NCBI GenBank assembly: GCA_900073065.1
Contig: FJOG01000019.1
Span: forward strand, 1,192,391 to 1,256,390
From: Phialocephala subalpina
Taxonomy: Eukaryota; Ascomycota; Leotiomycetes; Helotiales; Mollisiaceae
Direction: 5' to 3'
Length of the DNA stretch: 64,000 nucleotides
Positions 22,253-33,921 of the stretch are shown here, piece after piece. Position 1 is the stretch's first letter. Every line of letters starts with the position of its first letter. A program made the position numbers and the translations under genes. The notes beneath the pieces are model-generated. The model had not been told where the DNA came from and did not search any database. It saw only the letters and a program-made list of their open reading frames with translations.

Positions 22253-23611
22253 CTACTGTATCCGTCGAGCGTTATCGCAATGCTCCAGAAAACGATAAAT
22301 GCCTTCCAAGCCTTCGTAATCAGATGATTGATGCATCTCACTCGGCTTGGTGAAGTACGCAGATTCGCCTTCACTTTCCATGCTTTCGTATCCGTCCAGC
22401 CAAGGATTATCCTCCAAGATGTCTTCAACTTCTTCAAAATCAAGGCCCGTTTGGGAACGCAACGAGCCGCCTGGAGAAGAGAGTGTATGTTCCGAAGTTG
22501 GTGCAAATGGAAACATTAGAGCCATCTTCGTTCCAGCGGTGCTATCGAAGTCCTCATCTTGGAAGATGACACCTCGCTGCACACCTACTTCGTCACATAA
22601 TCGATCAACAGTCTCTGCGTCGCATCCTGGGAAGCGTACTCGCAGGATGGTCTTGTTTTCCAGAGTGATTGGGAGATCGCCGAGCGTAGACAGGCGCTTT
22701 AAATCGTTTAATGTGACCGTGAGATCCTTCAAAGCTCGAGCAAAGTCCACAGAGAGGACATCCAAGAAGCCTTCGGTGTTCAAAGTTGGCGCAGATTGCT
22801 CCGTGGAGGGACCGGAAGGGAAAGTAGCACCGAGAAGTGCGGTAATGACGGGGGTAACGGAGAAGTCGATAAACGACCCTGGCGCGGTCTTTGGAAGAGA
22901 CTGCATCTTGCGTCCAGCTTTCTCTTGAAGTTGGGTAATGCTGCGGTATCTCTTCTCGCCATTGGCAGCTACTCCATCAAACTGTGCCTTCTGACCGGAG
23001 AGCCAGAAAGCTCGGACGGCTGCGGACACATTGTTCACAACCTGAGCAGGTGCTGCTGGGGTGTGTGAGAAGTAACGAGCACCTCCAGTGCGGCCTCCAC
23101 CAAGTGAGTATCCACCAGAATTCCTACAGAGAGTGCCCCCGGTTAGATTAGGTCTCAGAGTAGAGGCGAAAGGCGCTCTACTTGTCAATCGAGACACAGC
23201 CGTTGCAGTAGCAGACTTGGGGAAAGCAGCGCGGTTGTACTTGGCAGCACTACCAGCCCCAGTGCTCATATATCGGCGAACAACAGCATTGATGGTGCTG
23301 TGTGTTGTATACCACCGGCCTTTGGTCGCCTGGCGAAGTCTTGCGACGGGGTGGATGGGATGTCTGGGAGTAGAGCGTGCCAGAACGGGTTCGAGTTCTG
23401 ATTGTAACAGTGGTCGCGAAAGTTTGGAAAGGCGAATCTGTATAAGATTCGTTGCTTTCTTGAAGGTATGTCTGCAAACAGTTAGTAATGGATTTGGGAC
23501 GCGGGGAAATTCGGGTTCAGATAATAGTTATTTTCTGTATCCCAGATAATGATGAACTTACTTAAATGCCCTCATGGCGATGGGCGCCAGAATGCCTCTT
23601 ACTGGAGCCAT
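22253..23611 (-). CDS. Conserved fungal protein with probable mitochondrial presequence
   Basis: Exons 23611-23562 and 23471-22253 encode 422 residues. The start MAPVRGILAPIAMRAFKHTF and the following 100 residues are rich in Arg, Ser and Ala with almost no acids, as in mitochondrial targeting sequences. Later blocks are TGGARYFSHTPAAPAQVVNN and VSAAVRAFWLSGQKA, a central part with TLNDLKRLSTLGDLPITLEN and LRVRFPGCDAETVDRLCDE, and an acidic C-terminus (DFEEVEDILEDNPWLDGYES). Automatic annotations of similar fungal proteins as casein kinase subunits seem unfounded: no CK2-beta zinc site is visible. Function unknown; mitochondrial location is inferred. The first exon is short and splits before the basic region. 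Confidence 0.75.
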
Positions 23612-25598
23612 TTTGACGGCGCTAGAAAGTGTTGTTAGTGGAAGAACTGGGGGAGAAGGGATATATAAGTTGGGGTAAGTTGCCACCCGTCTAGCCACGA
23701 GTAGCTGGAGTACAGCGCTAAGAACCAGGCTAGTGGAAAACTCCGCTCCACATCGGTTCTCTTGAAAATATTCTCGAGCTCCAAGCTTCTTCTTCCCTCG
23801 ACAACCAAATATTTTTTTTTTAATTCGAACCTTAACACTTCTTCATGTTCTTCGTCATGCATCCCATTCTCACAAAAGCAGTAGCCCTACATATGTAATG
23901 GCTTGACTGCGGGCTGGCCGCTGGTCCATATCGGACTGCTGGCATGCACCCTCCATGTTCGACTTTCAAGTTGTGTGGTAAGCTCAACCTCCTCCTTCCC
24001 ACCCCCGATCTTTTCAATGATGATTTTAATACAACAATGAACAATCCAACTCTTACAACGCAATGGGGATTTGTATATATTATTCTGAACCATTCCGCAC
24101 TGCACTATACTCTTGCTTCTTCATTGCAACACTTGCTAATTATTTCAGATCTCCTCACCGCAGTCATAGCTACGCGCCATCATCGATCGATATAACAACA
24201 ATCAAAAGGTAGGAAGCGATGTCTATTTTCTTTCTTGCGCGCCTCGAGGGAGTGATGATCCATCGACAAATCTAGGAATCCTCGAACTGAAGTTATCATG
24301 TAGATTCTGTCACAAAAGTTTCAGCCTTGTCTGACCCTCTCCATCATCATTCTGATTTTGCAAAATGTTTCGCGCACATATGCTAACCATTCTACTTGCA
24401 GGTACACCGACCCTCTCTTCTCCACCCAAGCCCTATGCATAACATGACGAACTTTGAACGAACGGGCGGACAGATTACGCACTCCGGCCTCTGCTCTCAT
24501 CAAAAGCAAGGCGTACAAACCTTGTGAGGGTAGTCGGTTTGGAAGTGCTTGTTGAGAACTCGTCAGCTGATCCATTGCATGATGATCGGGATCAATTGAA
24601 GCCGCCTGACCTTGAACATCATTGCTAACACTGTTTTTCTAGGTAACTAATATTACATTCTTCATTCGGTTCCTCAAGACCACTGCATCAAATGATGAAA
24701 CTGTTATTCACACTGTTTGAGCAAACTCTGTTTGCAGATGAACGTACTTACAAAATTCTGATTTAATGAGGTATGTTATCTTCGTGGATACTTTTTGAAA
24801 ACCGCTAACTTCCTGATAGCCTGACATTTGCTTTGGTTCTTTGCATTTCAAATGAACAAATCCTGCATAAAGTGGAAGTACTAGGCTAACCTTCGATGCT
24901 GCCTTGTAGGTATGTGCTTACAGATGATACAAGATACCCAAATGGTAAGCTCCCTCAATTTCCCACCGTCTCCTCTCGCCCTGCTCTGATGAATTCCAAA
25001 TATTTCGCTGTGTTCTTACTGAGAGTAACATCATTGACGATACTTATTCAACTTCATCACCTTGGAGATCTGATCCAGCAACTCAAGATCAATGCCTGTG
25101 TATGTAAGATTAGTCAACACTCGATCGCTAACTGTATCAAACAGATTTACGAACCCTCGAGGTGCGTCGGTAACATGAGAAGGGGTCACACATTAGATAG
25201 GATAGAACATGATAATTTAAAGCTTTACCTCTTCAAATTTATTCCCACAATTCTTGACTATGACATGCTGTCAAAATTAGTTCTCTTTCATCACCAGTAC
25301 AGAGCGCGGCTAGAGATTGTCCTAGTACTGGAGGGATTTTGAGCCGACTTTGAGCCAGCCCTCGAGCAGAATCCTATGCTTCAGTTGTCATGTTGATTTG
25401 ACTTCCAACCCCGATCAATGTTACTGTTTCTCTGTAACTTCTGTTGTCGCCTCCTATTTTCATGTATTATTGCGTCCTGAATTTCTTGCGGTTTTCACAT
25501 TCCCTCAAGGGAATCATATTTTGCTTGCATGCTTGAAGGGAGAACAGCTTGATTCGAGCTATCTCTACCTATCTATAATATCTACCAAGAAGTATCCT
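23612..25598. other. Intergenic, 2 kb, with one coding-like fragment
   Basis: The region is AT-rich with many stops. A minus-strand open stretch at 25031-25191 reads like protein (APRGFVNLFDTVSDRVLTN, then IDLELLDQISKVMKLNKY) but has no start or clear splice partner. A plus-strand ORF over it (24896-25342) is treated as a shadow. No RNA gene was recognised. Confidence 0.4.
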
Positions 25599-26799
25599 CT
25601 ATTCATCATCCCCAAAGAAAACCTTAACAGGCAACCAAGCATCACCACATACCTTAAATCTATCCTTCAGCCCATCCAAAGTTTTGACTTCCTCGGGTGT
25701 CAGCTCCCACCCGTCAAGTTCATAGTTGGCCTCGATGCGCTCCTTGCTAACAGACTTGGGAATAACAGACCATCCCTTCTGCAGACCCCATGCGAGCAGG
25801 ACTTGTTGAGGTGTCTTTCCTTTCGCCTTGGCGAGATCGAGCAGTGTCTTGTCTTTATAGAGGGGAGAGTCGGTGCTGCCGAGGCAGGAGTAGCCAGTGG
25901 AGTGGATTCCCTTGGATGTATTATATGCGACGAGCTTTGGGGAGGGATTGTTGGGGTGTCTGGTCGATTCAAAGTCAGCAATTCGTTCCGCCTATTTTCA
26001 AGAGGAAGAACAGGATGCTAGGCTTTAGACTTACAATTCGATCTGGTTGACAGCAGGCACGATCTTGCATGAAGGGTCGTTAAGAAGGATCTCCAAATTC
26101 CTAATGCCAAAGTTGGAGACACCGATGTTCTTGACCTTGCCAGTGGCAGGAAGCTTCTGCATCTCCTTCCATGTGTCGACGAAGTTCCAGTCTGGGTAGT
26201 GCTTCTTCAAGTCTGTTGGGTCGGTGGATGATGGCCAGTGCATCAGGTAAAGGTCCACGTAGTCAACACCCAAGTCCTTGAGAGAGGAATCAATTCCCTC
26301 TGTGACTCGCTTGTGCCATGGCTAAGAAAGAAGTGTTAGCTCCTGCTAGGCTTCTTGTAATTTTTTGCTGACAAGAGATTTAGAAGTCTGGAGCAATTCC
26401 AAACTCTCAAATGGGGGAAGACTCACGTTGTCAAGCTTGGTGGTGAGCCAGATTTCTTCTCTTGGGACGCCGCTGTTCTTGATTCCAAGTCCAACTTCAG
26501 CTTCATTGCCATAGGCAAGCGCAGTATCGATGTGGCGATAGCCTTTTCGTAGAGCATACTCAACCGCCTTCTCAACCTCGTGAGGCTTTGACTGCCATGT
26601 TCCAAGACCAATAGCTGGGATCTTGGCCCCGGTATTGAGGGTGAAAGTCTTCCTGGTAGCGAACACCTGTGAGCTGTACGTTCGCGCTGGTGAAAGATGG
26701 GATGCAATGCCGCCTAATCTTCGCAGACTTCTGCTTTGGAGGTAAATTTGGCGGCCACGGGGCAAAATGGGGGTGGACGTACTCGGTAACTTTTGACAT
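25599..26799 (-). CDS. Aldo/keto reductase, aldose/glycerol reductase type
   Basis: Exons 26799-26783, 26652-26427, 26321-26035 and 25959-25599 give 296 residues, starting [20 protein letters not shown]. The catalytic tetrad is visible: Asp and Tyr in [13 protein letters not shown], Lys in WLTTKLDN, His in [13 protein letters not shown]-binding text near the C-terminus is [17 protein letters not shown]. This is the classic single-domain TIM barrel of the Gcy1/Ypr1 and xylose-reductase group, reducing aldehydes or sugars in the cytosol. Substrate cannot be fixed. An alternative start inside intron 1 would add a presequence-like extension, but the 17-nt first exon fits better in phase and context. 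It differs clearly from the AKR8 gene at 710-2400. Confidence 0.9.
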
Positions 26800-27743
26800 T
26801 GTGAAGGTGGGAGTGAAGAGTACGCGGATTTATAAGAGGAAACGAGAATATGTGAGGAGGAAAGCGCGGGAGAGAACTTCCTACTTATAGCTTTGAGAAA
26901 ACAATAGCTGGCGCACGAGAAAAGTTTCCCTTGCGTGGAAAGGGAATGACGCCAACGGCAGAAGCTTGAGATCTTGCAGGATGCCAGCCCGAGAGAGGCA
27001 AGGACGCATCTATCCCACCTTTACATCCCACCGGAACAACTTTGTTACTCCGTCATTCAACGACTTAGAATTAATTCCGACACCTTTGGGGGGCGAAAAG
27101 TTGTGTGTGGAGATGGAGTGGAACAAAGCGATTCAGGCTGAATACTTGGACGTTTTTAGTGGTCCTCAAGTCTGCCCCGAATGCCCGCGGAGTGGTCTGA
27201 TTCGTGCGCATCCAGCGGTCTCTGTCGAGAGCTCTCAACGTCGTGGGATACTTAGGACCTCGATTTGTGGCCATCACTACTTGAAATAGTCTTGAGTACG
27301 GACGGGGCTTCCGACATATATTTGACAGAATATCGAAGAAGGGCATCAGGAAAGCGTCTTTCGAAGGGCGAATATTCGAACAATAGTTGTGAAAAGACCG
27401 TTTCTAGACACTGTGATGCTGCTGTCTTGATCAGCAAAGCTCCATTTCATCTGTGCCTTTGCTGCCTTCAACTTCACACCGAAGGAAAATATCTACCCGG
27501 CGGCATGGAATTCTGAGCCAACGGGTCCAGAACTAGATGACAATTCGTCAACTGCCAATTGGAGCGGAACAAGAAGTATGAAAGAACAATTCGAAGCAGA
27601 AGTCGAAATTGCCCCTCGTGAACCCCGCATTCGCACGTGACATTCAGAATGTGATCCAAGCTTCGACTCTATTCCGAGTTTCGAAGAGCGCCAATTCCGC
27701 GCAACATTCGTACCTTCAATCTATTCTACGGAAATCGCGCATC
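26800..27743. other. Divergent intergenic region
   Basis: 944 bp between the aldo/keto reductase and the Fyv6-family gene. Short ORFs on both strands overlap each other and are not supported. Confidence 0.4.
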
Positions 27744-28533
27744 ATGTCGTCCGGCTTTGTATCTGGAGGAACGGTAGACGCGCCCATCGACAGAGACGAC
27801 GAATGGCTCACTGCCCAGAGAGAGATTGAAGCCAATCACCGGCGGAAACAAGAACTTGCACGACAGAACGATGGGAAGTCGCTCTTCGAGACTCTCGAGG
27901 CAAATAAAGGTATTTTCACAGCCATTATCTATCTGCTATCTATTAGATGAGCATTGGACTGATCACGTAGGGGTTCGTTGAATAGCTGCAAAGCAAGAAG
28001 CATTCGAAGAAGCCGCGAAATTAAAACACCAATTTCAATCATTAAACGAAGATGAAGTCGAATTCCTGGACTCGATACTGGAAAAGACTAGGGCAGAAGA
28101 GGATAGGGTGAAGAAAGAGACACAGGAAGGACTTGCTCTTTTCCGCCAGCAGCAGGAAGAAGCGGACAAGAAAGCTAGAAGGAGTAGCGATGGACCTGCG
28201 GTCGAAGAAACTGCTACAGTAGAAGAGGAATCATGGGCTACTGGACGAAAACGGAAGCGGGCAAAAGAGAAGGAGGGGCTCAAAGGTGTCAAGGTTCGCA
28301 GATCATCAACATCGACAGAGAGTTCCAAGCCTCTTCAAGCCAGCCCGAAGACCCCAGAGACCCCCGACAATGTAGCAACCAAAAAGGCAGGACCTGAGAC
28401 AAAGAAAGCAGTGCCTCCACGCATTACTGCGAAATCGGAAACCAAAGATTCAACTGTGGACAAAAAGCCTGCAGCTCCATCAAAGGGTGCGTTAGGGCTC
28501 GTCGACTACGGTTCTGATGAGGACGATTGGTAG
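27744..28533 (+). CDS. FYV6: FAM192A/Fyv6-family splicing-associated protein
   Basis: Exons 27744-27909 and 27986-28533 encode 237 residues. The N-terminal domain begins MSSGFVSGGTVDAP, continues with a charged helix and GKSLFETLEANKAAKQEAFE, and ends LNEDEVEFLDSILEKTR; these match the FVS, SLYERL and LDEDE-FLD signatures of the NIP30/FAM192A/Fyv6 domain. The rest is basic and disordered (TGRKRKRAKEKEG) and ends GLVDYGSDEDDW, a short acidic tail also seen in relatives. Yeast Fyv6 acts in the second step of pre-mRNA splicing; the human relative PSME3IP1 binds PA28-gamma. An upstream in-frame extension to 27609 is not needed. Nuclear location inferred. Confidence 0.8.
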
Positions 28534-28881
28534 AAACCATTACATCCTTCCAGCATATCGCTTTGTTCGGCGCTGCCGCTTACATCTTCGGCGCACTTCC
28601 TTCAAGGACATCCGATGCAAGATTTCGACCAAATCTAGGATCAGCGAGTTCTTGATACTGGTCCGAGGCTTTGCTTAGGTCCAGATCTTGTTCCGCAAAG
28701 ATCCTCAGATCTTATGAGATTTACGCGGCCGCCTTGAATCAATCATTCCTATAATTGGTGTCAATGACTAAGCACTGCCAGCTTAACTCTCGCAGGCAGT
28801 TGTGAGAGGAAGTCCTGGGGGAGGGCAAGAGCGCTTTGAGAAAGACGAGTGAAACATTTGAAGGAGCAACGGTCTCAACAA
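28534..28881. other. Intergenic
   Basis: Nothing supported between the Fyv6-family stop and the repeat tract. Confidence 0.4.
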
Positions 28882-29350
28882 TTAATACTTCTCTCTCAAA
28901 ATACGAGGGTCGCGAAGTCGAGGGCAATAATTTGTGGTGCCATTTGGCAAATCCTTTGGCGTAATGATTACCGTCTTGGAATCCTTCTTTGCGGAGATGA
29001 AGTCCCAGGAGCTGTAGCTGAAGCCAAGACATGTCAGCTGTAGCTTCGGCAAATCCAATCTTTCAAGTCTGCCCATCTGTGGAAATGTATTCCAGGTATT
29101 CGAGCACCCGCTCTCTCACAGTAATCCTCGGACATTCAAACCTGCGTTTCTGTCAAGTTGAAATCCAGATAATCGAACTTGCTCTTTCCCAAAGGCCGTG
29201 AGCTTGAGATCCCAGATATACAAACTCCTCTCGCAAGTTTTGTCATATCTAAATCCTAACATCTAAACCAACTCTTCTGCCAAGTTGAGATTCAGACATT
29301 TGAACAAGCTCTTCTGTGATATTGCGACTCGGACAATCAACCGCCCCAAG
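28882..29350 (-). repeat. Degenerate tandem repeats, LRR-like when read on the minus strand
   Basis: Between about 29110 and 29340 the DNA shows recurring units such as CAAGTTGAAATCCAGATAAT and CAAGTTGAGATTCAGACATT, 123 bp apart with weaker copies between. On the minus strand they read EELVQMSESQLGRRVGLDVR, EQVRLSGFQLDRNAGLNVR and related text, and lead into LERLDLPKLQLTCLGFS (29076-28882), which has leucine-rich-repeat spacing. Stops (TAG, TGA) and frame changes interrupt the repeats, so no intact protein is encoded. A decayed F-box/LRR gene is the most likely origin; a non-coding repeat is possible. Confidence 0.4.
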
Positions 29351-29811
29351 AGAAATATGTGAAATGAAGACGATAGACAATTCCGGCTTTTCTTGTGTTA
29401 ACGTTAGCAGAACTCTACAAGAACTGCTCAGTTGTCTGAGTGTTGCTAAGCTCGAAGCCGAGCTCGCTGGAATACTTTCTAAGTTTTTTGAACTTGTTTA
29501 ATAAATCCCACTTGAGCTTCAATTACTAACATGACTTGCAACTCGATCATGCTTTTGACTTTGAAGAGTGTGCATGTGAGAACCAACAGCCGTCAAAAGA
29601 CGACTGCTGCTGAATATTAGACATTGAGTGAGACTATCCAATGCAAGCACGCTAAAATGCTCGACTGAAGCCATTTGCATAGGCCTTCATCCTTTGAACG
29701 CCTGGGTATAAGTAACCAAGTCCCCCATAACCGAAACGATGCTCAAGATCCTGGACTGGTCCCAAGGATCTGCTGATAATGCCAACTACCCCATATGTAC
29801 AGCATCAAGTG
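29351..29811. other. Intergenic
   Basis: 461 bp without a supported feature, 3' of the UBTD-type gene. Confidence 0.4.
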
Positions 29812-30843
29812 TCAAAACACGAAAGCATTCAAAACATCATCTTCATTCCATCCCTGAGCCTGCAATGTCTGAGACTCCTTTAAGGGCTGGCCCATGTAGT
29901 GAATCTTGATATGGCGAGGTGGTTCAAGCTGGTGATTATCAGTCCTGGTTCGGAGAGCAGTTTTGAACGACCACTTACATTAGATGCCTCTAGTATCTTA
30001 TGGGCCACAAGCCTCACTGAGTCCTGCTTGGAAATCGTGACCTTTAGAGGTTTGTTGTCTCGATCACTCAATTTGGCCAGAATTACCATCAAGTCTGCCT
30101 CCTTCAGAACTCCTTTTCCCTTCTCTTCTCGTCTCCTAATAATTTCTTCCTCATCTACTTCTTCGCTCTCCTCGTCTCCCGTTTTGTCTTCGTCGTCAGC
30201 CGCTGGTAGCGCATAACTTATGTTCGTCGGATCCGATACAATGTGCTCGTCCAACAAGTAGCGGTATCCAAAAGGATCGAATGAACCACCCACCGCCAGA
30301 TCGCCACTTGGTATGGTTATACCAGCCGCATCTAATATCATCTGGGCAGTTGCCAGACCTCCATCACTCTCCCCAGGATCACCACCACTCCACAACACCT
30401 CGAGACTTGCTTTCAAAGCCTGCCATATCTCTGCTCGTCCATCTACACGGGTATCGAAGAAATCGGTGCGCTCCTTGTCAAGTTCTTGACGAGTCCATAT
30501 CTTATTCTTGCTAGTCCATGTATGCAATTTCAGAGGCTTATTAGGATATGGTGCCGCTGGGTCTCGAGATCGATGGGTGTGCGGCCGAGGTTGGGGCTGG
30601 GGCTGGGGCTGTGGTTGACTACGACTAGAGGCATTGGTCGAGGGTCTTGGAAGTGCAGCTTGCGATGGTGGTTGTGAGGAAGTTATGGCGCGGGAGGAGG
30701 AATTGGGATTGGCATTGGCTTGCTGCTGTGGGTAGGGCGAGCCCAAAGGAGCTGAGGCACAGCAACCCTGTTGTAAAAGATCAGATGGTGCGCTCACCGA
30801 TTTTTGGGAAGTGGAATATCAAGACAGAGAGGTCAATTACCAT
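29812..30843 (-). CDS. UBTD-type ubiquitin-domain protein with N-terminal MGCC
   Basis: The coding part of exon 1 is only the ATG at 30843-30841; exons 30767-29979 and 29928-29812 follow, for 302 residues. The start MGCCASAPLG fits N-myristoylation at Gly2 and palmitoylation at Cys3/Cys4. A Pro/Gln repeat (SQPQPQPQPQPQPRP) precedes the conserved DC-UbP/UBTD domain: LHTWTSKNKIWTRQELDKE, RAEIWQALKASLEVLWSGGD, ATAQMILDAAGITIPSGDL, EHIVSDPTNISYALP. A C-terminal ubiquitin-like fold runs LKVTISKQDSVRLVAHKI to EPPRHIKIHYMGQPL and ends DDVLNAFVF. Homologues link ubiquitin-conjugating enzymes to substrates; a role at membranes is inferred from the lipidation motif. Confidence 0.88.
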
Positions 30844-31885
30844 TGCGCAACCATGTGTCGTGATGAGCAGAAATTGCCTCAAATCACACACTTTCCAGAC
30901 GCCCCTCGACCGAGCAAGCTTCACTTAGGTCGTTCCCAGCAACTTTCAACATGCGAAGGACTAAGTAGAGAAAATGATGTAAACAACGCAAACAAAGAAT
31001 GTTCGGTATGGATGTTGGTCCCTCAAAGAATGGGGAGCATTTTGTGTTGAAGAGGAGAGGAGAAGAGAAGGTGATGTTGCCCCAGAACAACTGGATGCAT
31101 CGACAGGGGTGCGATTTCTACTTTCGTCCCACTGCGTTGGAGCCATCCATGTTTGCAAGGTCTGCAAGGCGGTCCGTGTCTAGGCACTCATGGCTTCGAT
31201 AGAAGATAAGCATAGTTGATAGCAATTTGGAGAGAATGATGAATTGTGGAATTTATGACGATTTCTCATCCGAACATTCCAGTGCATCATCAGAGGCCTT
31301 GAGTGAAGCTTTGGAGTTGAGTATTTCTTTTTCGGTGTATCTCTTCCCCACATGCCCCTTTCTGGGATGTTGCCTGAGCGAGCAAAATCCCCTCAATGCA
31401 GATCAAGTGTGACAACATGTATTTATGCATCGTAATGAGCTGATGACGAAAACCGTTCAAGTCCAAACGATGCGATATTTGCAATACCTCACCGCTACCC
31501 TCCTCCAAGCTCTGAAGCCTGGAAACTACAAGAATGCACGTGCTGTGGGGATCGAGGAAGGATGAATGGAGAGTGGACTATCACAGCAGTTGAACCCTCT
31601 TTCCTAGAGATCTGTGTGTATGATATCAATGCTAACGTTCTGAGCTGGATGATTTTGCAGGGTAGCTCAAGTGTGAAGTTCCATGTCCAAGTCCAGGAAT
31701 ACCTTGGTATTGTCCCTGACTAAAGCGGAGAGGCTCTAGTCCCAAACAGGAATAGCCTCAAAATTCTGCCAGGCCGAAGTATTTCTCAGCCTCGAGGATT
31801 CTCGTTGAACACCAAGCTCGCGACTTTTAACACACTCGACACCTCCGAACAAAGAACCACCTTTGCTCGCAAAAAGATAGCCAAC
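30844..31885. other. Divergent intergenic region
   Basis: About 1 kb between the UBTD-type gene and RPB12. No gene is supported. The frame of RPB12 stays open back to 31805, where another ATG occurs. Confidence 0.4.
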
Positions 31886-32162
31886 ATGTCTCGTGAAGCA
31901 TACCAAGTTCCTACCGGTGTCCCAACCCCAGGCCGCGACGCGTTTCAAGCCAACTTGGCCGGCGATGGCCCCGCCATCAACTACCTGTGCGGCGACTGCA
32001 ATGCCAAAGTCCCGCTGAAGAGAGGAGACCCCATCCGTTGCAAGGAGTGTGGTCATCGTGTGCTTTACAAGGAGCGAACGAAGAGGTGATGGGTTTGCGC
32101 CAGGAGTTTCACATACGGTTTGCTGACTTGTGGGTAGAATGGTGCAGTTCGAGGCAAGATGA
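31886..32162 (+). CDS. RPB12: RNA polymerase I/II/III common subunit ABC10-alpha
   Basis: Exons 31886-32085 and 32138-32162 encode 74 residues. The zinc ribbon is CGDC, then CKEC after KVPLKRGDPIR, and the protein ends GHRVLYKERTKRMVQFEAR, the universal Rpb12 tail. The last eight residues come from the small second exon; without splicing the frame stops right after RTKR, which would lose the conserved end. The subunit bridges Rpb2 and Rpb3 in all three nuclear polymerases. I chose MSREAY at 31886 because family members are about 70 residues; the ATG at 31805 would add 27 without homology. It is next to GPN1, which imports Pol II. Confidence 0.94.
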
Positions 32163-32443
32163 TCGATGGAGGGGCAAAAAGCGAAGGCGTCTTGGAGGAT
32201 ATCAAGGAACGAATAGTGCGAGGAAGTCTCAGATGATATGAAGGATGGGAAAACACAACGATACCTGAGACACAAGACTACATTACACTGCATGGCATGG
32301 CTGGGGCGTCTGGGGTCACATCAACGCGGTCTCCGAAGATAGGTTTGGGAATACTATTGCATTCCTAAAAAATTCATTGCATGTCTTTGGTATCAAAATG
32401 CGCCGTGCAATACTATCACCCAACGCCTTTTCCGTCCATCCCT

Positions 32444-33688
32444 CTAAATGTTCATTTGACTGGCTCGAAGATATCTTGCGAAGCTGTAATCATCTTCCTT
32501 CTTGGTGGATCCTCCTGACTCATTTAAGGCTTGCTTGTAGCGAGTACTCAGACCCTCGTCGTCTACCTCTTTTTCTTCGTCGTCGCCTTCATCGTCCTCC
32601 TGCTCGTCCTCCATGTCGCTGAGTGTATCCATGTCGGGCACAGGCTGCTTTCTGGTTGATGGTTCGCCTGATACTGCCATGTCCTTCATGAGCTTTCCCA
32701 ACTCCTTCTCTCTGTTGGCCAGCTTATCTTCTTCTCTCTGCTTCTTTCTTCGTTCCAGCTCAGGTTTGTAGTCGCGCTCGAATTCCTTTGCCTTCTCATC
32801 AACTGCGTCGAAGAACTCTGTGATACCTTGCCCCGTCATCGAGCTCACTCCAACCACACTCAAATGACTGTAGAACTCCTCCAACATCAAACTCATACTG
32901 TTAAGTAAAGAGCCCATGTAACCACTTCCACCACCCATACCTCCACCTTCAATACCCCCAAAACTGCCAGCCTCCTCTTCCTCTCTCAGAGCAGCCTGGA
33001 AAGACTCGAAATCAGTCATCCACTCCTTCGCAAACTCAGCATCCTTGACGTCAGTCTTGTTGAAAACTAAGATCATAGGTAACTTCGTCTTGTAGAGAAT
33101 ACTACAGGCATACAGCATATTGCTCATGAATGTACTCGTAGAAGCCGTCCTAGGCGTATCGATGATGTATGCGATCACTGTGGGGCACGAAGATGCCAAA
33201 GAATCCAATATAATGCTTCCAGATGCGCTCCACACAAAGACTTCGATTTGTCCAGGTGTGTCGATTAGAATTTTCTTAATCGGCTTTCTCTGTGGTTCTT
33301 CTGGGTCTGGCACGGAGCGTTTCTCGATAAAGTTGAGTATTTGGTCTATCTTTGTGGCGAAGAGGTTGAGAGATGTGAGGATACCGCCATTAGGTCCGAG
33401 ATTGTAGGATTTCATGACCTCTTTGTAGTTGACAGACTCGCGGATATCGATGTTGGTTTCGAATGGCACAGTTCGCACTGCGGGATCGAGGTTTATAACA
33501 TATGGCTTTTCCTTTTGCGCGTGAAGATGCGCATTTATTCGCTGCATGAACGTAGTCTTTCCAGAACCTGCGTAACTTAAAGTCAGAGATGCGCATGCTG
33601 CTATATGAAGGAGGGTATAGTTACCAGCCATACCTACACAGACAATAGCTGTGGGCGGAGTGCCAGACGAATCCTGTGGAGTCGCCAT
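32444..33688 (-). CDS. NPA3: GPN-loop GTPase 1, RNA polymerase II nuclear import factor
   Basis: Exons 33688-33625 and 33567-32444 encode 395 residues. Motifs: P-loop [10 protein letters not shown], Switch-like NLDPAV, the diagnostic Gly-Pro-Asn in [14 protein letters not shown]3 [11 protein letters not shown] and G4 VFNKTD. The intron of 57 nt lies inside the P-loop, has no stop and keeps frame, so an unspliced reading gives a false 19-residue insertion. A Gly/Met-rich loop ([13 protein letters not shown]) and an acidic tail ([15 protein letters not shown]) are typical. In yeast Npa3 is essential and needed for Pol II assembly and nuclear entry. It is divergent from CWF19 with 233 bp between starts. 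Confidence 0.94.
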   Translation of the reverse strand: MATPQDSSGTPPTAIVCVGMAGNYTLLHIAACASLTLSYAGSGKTTFMQRINAHLHAQKEKPYVINLDPAVRTVPFETNIDIRESVNYKEVMKSYNLGPNGGILTSLNLFATKIDQILNFIEKRSVPDPEEPQRKPIKKILIDTPGQIEVFVWSASGSIILDSLASSCPTVIAYIIDTPRTASTSTFMSNMLYACSILYKTKLPMILVFNKTDVKDAEFAKEWMTDFESFQAALREEEEAGSFGGIEGGGMGGGSGYMGSLLNSMSLMLEEFYSHLSVVGVSSMTGQGITEFFDAVDEKAKEFERDYKPELERRKKQREEDKLANREKELGKLMKDMAVSGEPSTRKQPVPDMDTLSDMEDEQEDDEGDDEEKEVDDEGLSTRYKQALNESGGSTKKEDDYSFARYLRASQMNI

Positions 33689-33921
33689 TTCTCAATACTC
33701 GAGGTTGAAGCAGCCCGATACAGACCAGAGGTCAGTCGGACTATTGTGCCTTTGTGAGACTGAAATTGAAGGTCGAGTCGTTGTTCGAGTGTTGAGACGA
33801 GGATGATGGCGGGGCGCGAAGGCGCGAGGTGGGATGTTTAAAATAATTTCAGGCCGAGCCTAAAAGGAGCGCGCTACAGCTTCCCCAGCTTTCAACTTCA
33901 AACCATCTTCACCACAACAAA
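33689..33921. promoter_or_regulatory. Shared promoter region of GPN1 and CWF19
   Basis: These 233 bp separate the two start codons and include a TTTAAAATAATTTC AT-rich stretch near 33837 that could serve as a core element. Co-regulation is inferred from arrangement only. Confidence 0.4.

Noticed and set aside
24896..25342. 148-codon plus-strand ORF
   Set aside because: It lacks domain features and starts in AT-rich intergenic DNA; the opposite strand looks more coding-like locally.
25350..26021. 223-codon plus-strand ORF
   Set aside because: It is antisense to the last exon and intron of the aldo/keto reductase, whose tetrad and C-terminus are clear on the other strand.
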